Shown one piece after another: positions 57,801 to 60,000 of a stretch of DNA of 60,000 bases (positions are counted from its first letter, which is position 1; each line of letters starts with the position of its first letter). The notes under the pieces are model-generated. The model did no database searches. It saw only the letters and a list, made by a program, of their open reading frames with translations, and was not told the origin of the DNA. The position numbers and the translations under genes were made by a program. This DNA is from Hydractinia symbiolongicarpus (lineage: Eukaryota > Cnidaria > Hydrozoa > Anthoathecata > Hydractiniidae): NCBI RefSeq assembly GCF_029227915.1, contig NC_079879.1:26170501-26230500 (forward strand), read 5' to 3'.

Positions 57801-59713
57801 GATATCAGGTGGTTATATATTTTTGTTTTTTAATATATGAATTAATCTTTTTCATATTTTTGGAAAGAAGTACTGACGTTATTCCGTGTAAATTCTTTTA
57901 GTCACATGGTTGCCAAATTTAAAGGCATTGAAAATTCGTTGGACCAAGAATCTCTTCTTCCATCTCAAAAATTCACAAAAAATTTTTTAGTAAGTTACTT
58001 TTTCATCGTAGTAAATTTCTTTTTTGTAAATTGAAGGCATACTTTTTAAAAAATTCTCGATCACAAGGACTTGGCGTAGACACTTTGAAATTATAGTAAC
58101 CTAGTTCATGGTAACATTTGCATTTTATTATTATGTGCAATTCTAAACTTTTATATTTAGCTTAAAGTCAGAGATCATATTTCGCAGTCATTAACCCGCC
58201 TTCAGTACTTCAAGGAACTGTTGCTTGCTTGTCCTAAAAACCAAGTAGACCAAATTCTTTCACCTTTTTCCAGTGATGAGCTATCATCTGCAGCTTTGTA
58301 TAAGCTAGGTGATGAAAATATGAATGAAATACTTCGGTTGCTTCAGGTAAATATTCTTGTCATCAGAAAGTTTGATGTGACTGCAGATTTACTGAGTGAA
58401 GGATGGTGAATACATAGTGACATATTTATCTATTTATAATTTTTCATTTTAGAGTGTCACTGATGTTCATTGTGAGTTGAAGAATGAAATGGATAACATG
58501 CAGTTTGACGAACAAAAGTTTCCATTATTGATCTGGTTTGTTAATTATCTTTTTTGATTTTGTAATGATCTGGAGAAATTTTATTGTAATAAATTTAAAT
58601 TAAAAAACCAAGACGTTTTTTATTCAGAATAATATGTTTTTTAAGTAAAATTAATATCATTTATGGAAATTTAAAATGTATTTAAAACTTAATCAAGATC
58701 AAAGGCTTATTTTTTGTGCAGGTCTCACAGCACATTCATTACACATGCATTGTCCAAGTTACAAAATGAATTAACAACAATTGATCGAATCGTTCAACCA
58801 TTCCTCTCTCCAATGTAAGTTATGTAGTTGACTCATATTGAATTCCTCTACCTGGTATATTATATATGGTACTATATATTTTTATAGAGATTCACAAGAA
58901 AGATGTTTAGCTGAAGTACTTGTAAACATAAAGAAGGATTTGTTGACGCTGACAAAAATGTTTGATGTTACAAGTCAGCATGAAAGTCAAAACAAAAGTA
59001 CTGTCACACCAGGTCTGTCCTCATCCTCGTATTGTTAGTTGTTACATTTTTTATAGTTTTGTGATTTTTTGATTTATAAAGAAAATATTCAAAATCAGGC
59101 GAAAATATGCGAAAAATACAATACAGCTTATAGCATTATTAAGTTACCCTTATTGCAAAAACAAATTAAAAACATAACAGTGCCTTAGGGAATAAAAGGT
59201 AATGGTCCTGTTTTTACCTTTGAAAGAACAGTGACAAAACTAAAGGTATAATTACACAAGGAACTATACTGTCTGAATAGACAGTATAGTGGTGTTCATT
59301 AAGTCTTTTTGTGAATGGGGAATTAGAAAAATCTGTGTCTAGTTAAAAGACCCATAACACAAGAAAAAACACACATCAGAAGGTTTCGTTAATGTTTAAA
59401 ATGCTTTAATATGCTTCACATATGCTTTAAAACTTTCCCTATCTGAGCCTAAATATGCTTAAAAAACATGTAATCATTAGATATTGTTGCATAAGATTTA
59501 GTGCTATGTGTTAAAATCACTATATTTTATCAAAAAATGCTTCGAAGGTCTGTTATCATAATGTAGGTTATTGCTTTCTTATTAAATTTGCTATGTCTTT
59601 AGATTTGTTGTTAAACAAGGTTGAGACTTTTATTCAGCGTTTGTTATTATGCGTTCAGTCTGTTATTAAAAAGGCTGATGAATATCAACAAACACTCGAC
59701 GATCTTCAAGACA
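24847..59713 (+). CDS. MDN1: Midasin (Rea1) AAA+ ATPase of 60S ribosome assembly, 73 coding exons, 3' end off window
   Basis: The joined exons (coordinates in the block entries below) give 12,556 bp, about 4185 codons. Phases agree at every junction. Midasin is a nuclear dynein-like AAA+ protein of about 5,600 residues in human. It pulls assembly factors (NLE1/Rsa4, WDR12/Ytm1) off pre-60S particles through its C-terminal MIDAS domain. Here the N-terminal domain, six AAA+ modules in series and most of the helical linker are visible. The Asp/Glu-rich tail and MIDAS are beyond 60,000. The start is the first ATG in the frame (24847-24849, context AAATATGG); the protein then aligns with the vertebrate N-terminus. 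Almost all introns are GT-AG; intron 22 is GC-AG. Introns range from under 100 bp to about 1.9 kb, the longest enlarged by transposon insertions. Confidence 0.95.
25299..25547 (+). CDS. Uncharacterised 82-aa ORF nested in midasin intron 1, myristoylation-like start
   Basis: I do not recognise this protein. It starts MGIRSSKK, which fits the N-myristoylation pattern MGxxxS followed by basic residues. The rest is charged and probably helical, with an acidic/Asn-rich middle and a Lys/Asp-rich C-terminal third ([18 protein letters not shown]). There is no membrane segment or cysteine cluster. The composition is protein-like, unlike the Phe/Ile/Lys/Asn-poor-complexity ORFs in other introns. It lies on the midasin strand but the gene resumes at 26122 with correct phase without it. 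ATTAAA at about 25600 could serve as a poly-A signal. It could also be one exon of a larger gene or chance. Confidence 0.5.
   Translation: MGIRSSKKYVMKHDMDTPENINARTNEANRLHAESGGADVLTLHLQTIKRYSNRRGAIFEDKKDIKKDLEIKLRQNYLDEFI
27984..31422 (+). CDS. MDN1: Midasin exons 5-10: AAA2 (aa 456-948)
   Basis: Exons 27984-28848, 29128-29374, 29807-29911, 30019-30132, 31150-31221 and 31347-31422. The P-loop is GETGCGKT at 635-642, then [18 protein letters not shown]. Walker B is [10 protein letters not shown] with canonical D-E. Sensor and arginine-finger region: [15 protein letters not shown] and [13 protein letters not shown]. All catalytic elements are present, so this module should be an active ATPase. 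Between the P-loop and Walker B is the long AAA2 helix insert known in midasin ([20 protein letters not shown] onward). Intron 8 (30133-31149) hosts the long copy of repeat R2. Confidence 0.94.
30301..31026 (+). repeat. Dispersed repeat R2, long copy with ~160-bp internal duplication
   Basis: The left end resembles GTCTGTCTGTNNCNGGCAAANTGG and the right end TTTCCACGGGCTTTATCGACTAGT, the same ends seen in the short copies at 1701 and 38661. Inside, the phrase TTATCAAAAGTACATGATC occurs near 30672 and 30832, 160 bp apart, each followed by TTTTCTTGATCAG. Two TGACGTCA palindromes lie at 30786 and 30953. No coding region is seen. It is likely a non-autonomous transposon inserted in midasin intron 8. 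Confidence 0.6.
31570..35829 (+). CDS. MDN1: Midasin exons 11-16: AAA3 (aa 949-1263)
   Basis: Exons 31570-31838, 32504-32682, 32904-32995, 33328-33444, 35390-35536 and 35688-35829. The P-loop is GETSVGKT at 1046-1053, followed by [20 protein letters not shown], near-identical to vertebrates. Walker B is [20 protein letters not shown]. Sensor: [14 protein letters not shown]; arginine finger: [15 protein letters not shown]. The module is complete. The 1.9 kb intron 14 (33445-35389) carries a copy of repeat R1 and a 1.1 kb MITE-like element. Confidence 0.94.
33503..33736 (+). repeat. Dispersed repeat R1, copy b (midasin intron 14)
   Basis: Same order of landmarks as 1163-1416, with an end reading GATAAGTGGGACGTTTAAAC. 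Divergence from copy a is considerable, so the insertions are old. Confidence 0.6.
34177..35307 (+). mobile_element. MITE-like DNA transposon with 53-bp internal repeats (midasin intron 14)
   Basis: The ends form imperfect inverted repeats of about 40 bp: GGGATCATCTCAAAATG at 34177 versus, on the minus strand from 35307, GGGACTGTCTCAAAATG; both continue into TTCGTATAATT. Between them are subterminal GATACGAAC/ATACAAACTT motifs and a nine-unit minisatellite. A second inverted end, GAGACGATCCC, stops at 35047, so the element may be composite. CCC|TTA at the right could be a TTA-type target duplication (PIF/Harbinger style), but the left flank reads TTT, so superfamily is unproven. No transposase is present. 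Confidence 0.65.
34525..35030 (+). repeat. 53-bp minisatellite inside the intron 14 element (9 units)
   Basis: GTTTTCATGA or a close variant recurs at about 34559, 34612, 34666, 34718, 34771, 34822, 34875, 34928 and 34981, a period of 53 bp. Each unit includes TTTTTAAACGATCTACGGCG and TTTTCGCTTTCTACGAT. The period equals that of the 12.4 kb array. The unit sequence differs but shares CATGA, TCGCCGT (in the opposite strand) and a TTTAAAA stretch. Confidence 0.85.
36033..36282. mobile_element. Hairpin MITE, ~250 bp (midasin intron 16)
   Basis: A near-perfect inverted repeat: arms of about 113 bp (36033-36145 and 36169-36282) around a 23-bp loop. The arms start AGAAAAGTTTTAAAAACA and include AGTAGCACGAAGCTTTTTG. 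Differences between arms are only a few bases, so it is young or maintained by gene conversion. No coding sequence. Target duplication was not resolved. Confidence 0.85.
36312..38430 (+). CDS. MDN1: Midasin exons 17-23: AAA4 (aa 1264-1667)
   Basis: Exons 36312-36457, 36656-36780, 36892-37018, 37104-37376, 37633-37765, 37924-37990 and 38090-38430. The P-loop GETGCGKT (1351-1358) is split by intron 18 inside its fourth codon. Walker B is [20 protein letters not shown]. Sensor: [13 protein letters not shown]; arginine finger: [12 protein letters not shown]. Exon 22 ends AACAG|GCAAGT, a GC donor. The module has all expected catalytic residues. Exon 23 continues into [11 protein letters not shown] and DSIGSG, conserved between AAA4 and AAA5. 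Confidence 0.94.
37991..38089 (+). other. GC-AG intron (midasin intron 22)
   Basis: The donor is AG|GCAAGT and the acceptor ATTGCAG|A. A GT donor elsewhere would break the conserved reading N-R-F-T-I-S-I-R-D across the junction. The strong match to AAG|GCAAGT is typical of GC-AG introns. Confidence 0.85.
38661..38796 (+). repeat. Dispersed repeat R2, short copy b (midasin intron 23)
   Basis: Reads ATATACGTCTGTCTGTCTGT then CACGCAAAATGGTAG, and ends TTTCCACTGGCTAACGACTAGT. It shares both ends with the copy at 1701-1816. Confidence 0.6.
38990..42967 (+). CDS. MDN1: Midasin exons 24-31: AAA5 (aa 1668-1972)
   Basis: Exons 38990-39195, 39328-39450, 39690-39752, 40244-40378, 40541-40648, 40754-40858, 42300-42374 and 42869-42967. 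The P-loop is GSPGVGKT at 1706-1713. Walker B WVVFDE|LNLASQ is split exactly after the D-E pair by intron 25. Sensor and finger: [19 protein letters not shown] then [11 protein letters not shown]. The module looks active. Intron 29 (40859-42299) carries a piggyBac-like MITE. Confidence 0.94.
41192..42096. mobile_element. piggyBac-like MITE with TTAA target duplication (midasin intron 29)
   Basis: The left end is TTAA then CCCTATTATACCTG (41192-41209); the right end is its exact reverse complement, CAGGTATAATAGGG then TTAA (42079-42096). TTAA duplication and CCC...GGG termini are the piggyBac signature. Near both ends is an inverted GGCACAAAGTGCC motif. The 0.9 kb interior has no transposase. 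It carries three direct repeats of about 170 bp, each with two TGACGTCA palindromes 21 bp apart. The TTAA could also fit a Kolobok element, which is less likely given the CCC terminus. Confidence 0.85.
41573..41940. promoter_or_regulatory. Three pairs of TGACGTCA palindromes
   Basis: TGACGTCA starts at 41573, 41594, 41742, 41763, 41912 and 41933. Spacing within each pair is 21 bp and between pairs 169-170 bp. TGACGTCA is the full cAMP-response element bound by CREB/ATF factors. Whether any factor binds here is unknown. Confidence 0.6.
43358..45932 (+). CDS. MDN1: Midasin exons 32-38: AAA6, degenerate nucleotide site (aa 1973-2260)
   Basis: Exons 43358-43492, 43586-43714, 44157-44304, 45030-45131, 45219-45366, 45631-45747 and 45848-45932. 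The P-loop reads GSEATGKN at 2019-2026: the Thr/Ser after the lysine is Asn. Walker B reads WLLIENVNF, lacking the D-E pair; vertebrates also lack the glutamate here. The finger region is [13 protein letters not shown], with Gly for Phe. The module keeps the fold landmarks [16 protein letters not shown] and [21 protein letters not shown] infer that AAA6 is structural in this animal. Exon 32 extends upstream to 43358; a shorter choice at 43406 would delete 16 residues that align with vertebrates. Confidence 0.92.
44305..45029 (+). other. Midasin intron 34, no internal feature
   Basis: 725 bp. I see no repeat family, RNA or second gene. Short ORFs here read through neither splice site in the right phase. 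Confidence 0.5.
46007..50962 (+). CDS. MDN1: Midasin exons 39-53: proximal linker (aa 2261-3092)
   Basis: Exons 46007-46133, 46197-46333, 46416-46740, 46879-46919, 47139-47271, 47545-47678, 47757-47908, 48118-48262, 48455-48593, 48673-48926, 49260-49358, 49706-49902, 50090-50334, 50497-50648 and 50747-50962. The sequence is helical and poorly conserved, as expected for the midasin linker stem, which transmits movement from the AAA ring to the MIDAS tail. Assignment rests on phase continuity with the AAA modules, consensus splice sites and the lack of stops. Exon 42 is only 41 bp. Individual boundaries here are less certain than in the AAA part. Confidence 0.85.
50963..51591 (+). other. Midasin intron 53, no internal feature
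   Basis: 629 bp with an unexplained 86-codon plus-strand ORF (51177-51437) of low complexity. It starts at a non-ATG codon, and I do not treat it as a gene. Confidence 0.5.
51592..55796 (+). CDS. MDN1: Midasin exons 54-62: middle linker (aa 3093-3805)
   Basis: Exons 51592-52588 (997 bp, the longest), 52815-53032, 53124-53219, 53527-53621, 53700-53830, 54330-54449, 54672-54778, 54935-55039 and 55526-55796. Exon 54 includes a charged, coiled-coil-like stretch ([24 protein letters not shown]) and an acidic patch. Exons 61-62 hold conserved linker text such as [20 protein letters not shown], recognisable in other midasins. No catalytic domain lies in this part. Confidence 0.87.
56292..59713 (+). 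CDS. MDN1: Midasin exons 63-73: distal linker (aa 3806-4185), continues off window
   Basis: Exons 56292-56344, 56422-56512, 57117-57198, 57432-57543, 57693-57808, 57902-57989, 58161-58346, 58453-58535, 58722-58814, 58888-59012 and 59603-59713. Exons 64-65 read [19 protein letters not shown] then ISYRKG, matching the vertebrate RKALSDLFK..GLSYRKG region. The model stops at donor A|GTGAGT (59714). The acidic tail and MIDAS must be further right. Confidence 0.85.
56513..57116 (+). other. Midasin intron 64, no internal feature
   Basis: 604 bp of AT-rich DNA. Nothing recognisable. Introns 58 (53831-54329), 61 (55040-55525) and 62 (55797-56291) are similar. Confidence 0.5.
59013..59602 (+). other. 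Midasin intron 72 with small inverted repeat
   Basis: 590 bp. The only structure is ACTATACTGTC...GACAGTATAGT at 59263-59290, two perfect 11-bp arms around a 6-bp loop. Confidence 0.55.
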
Positions 59714-60000
59714 GTGAGTTATTTTAATGTTTACATTGCTTGTACGAATATTTGTGATTTTAGGGATTTGCAAAGTAAAAAAAAAAAAGCTTATCTTTTC
59801 TTTTGTTAAGCTCAAACAGAACCAGCTAGTATATTTTATATTTGATCTCTTATATACAGAGTTAGGCCAAAATTCAACTATCTAAAGAAGATGTTTTTCA
59901 TCCTAAAGGATGTGGATCTTTTCCATTGTTCTTTTGCCTAAATGGATTTACCATGGGCTTAACGAGGAGTTCTTTTTAATGAGTCAGTTCTATCGTTTTT
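59714..60000 (+). other. Probable start of midasin intron 73
   Basis: An acceptor-like TATACAG at 59853-59859 is followed by sequence that, in the required phase, meets a stop after eight codons. I therefore leave the remainder as intron; the next exon is probably beyond the window. Confidence 0.45.

Noticed and set aside
59860-59890. Possible midasin exon 74
   Set aside because: In the phase set by exon 73 the reading stops after eight codons and no consensus donor precedes it.

Overview
The window is nuclear DNA of an animal. It is AT-rich, its genes are split by many short GT-AG introns, and it carries animal-type retrotransposons, including a Copia element whose primer-binding site matches metazoan initiator tRNA-Met. 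The repeat content (an RTE-like LINE with an ATG-rich tail, TTAA-flanked MITEs, repeats carrying TGACGTCA) makes a cnidarian, perhaps a hydrozoan, my best guess. That guess is inference; no species marker is present.

Layout. (1) 598-3273, minus strand: the first four coding exons of a lysophosphatidic/histidine acid phosphatase of the ACP6 type. The rest of the gene lies off the left edge. (2) 3.3-8.2 kb: sparse intergenic DNA with repeat fragments and a decayed Gypsy pol remnant. (3) 8.23-11.65 kb, minus strand: a nearly full-length RTE-like LINE with one reading frame, broken by five in-frame stops and no frameshift. (4) 11.65-13.09 kb: a 53-bp minisatellite in two inverted arrays around a 0.6 kb core. 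(5) 13382-23403: a Copia array, LTR-internal-LTR-internal-LTR. The LTRs are identical and the two 1452-aa Gag-Pol proteins are identical, and one 5-bp target duplication brackets the whole array. (6) 24847 to the right edge, plus strand: the midasin gene (MDN1/Rea1). I resolved 73 coding exons encoding about 4185 residues. They cover the N-terminus, all six AAA+ modules and most of the linker. The acidic tail and MIDAS domain are beyond the window. Every exon junction keeps phase, so the model is internally consistent.

Midasin is the AAA+ machine that strips assembly factors from pre-60S ribosomes in the nucleus. ACP6 is a lipid phosphatase. I see no functional link between the two genes; they are neighbours separated by about 21 kb of repeats. 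Midasin introns hold several MITE-like insertions (a piggyBac-type element, a 250-bp hairpin, an element with 53-bp repeats, and dispersed repeats). Intron 1 also holds an 82-codon ORF with an N-myristoylation-like start.

I did not find a clearly new biological system. The observations most worth checking are the Copia tandem array, the intron-nested 82-aa ORF, the piggyBac-like MITE with three paired CRE palindromes at fixed spacing, the two unrelated-looking loci with the same 53-bp repeat period, and the altered P-loop of midasin AAA6.
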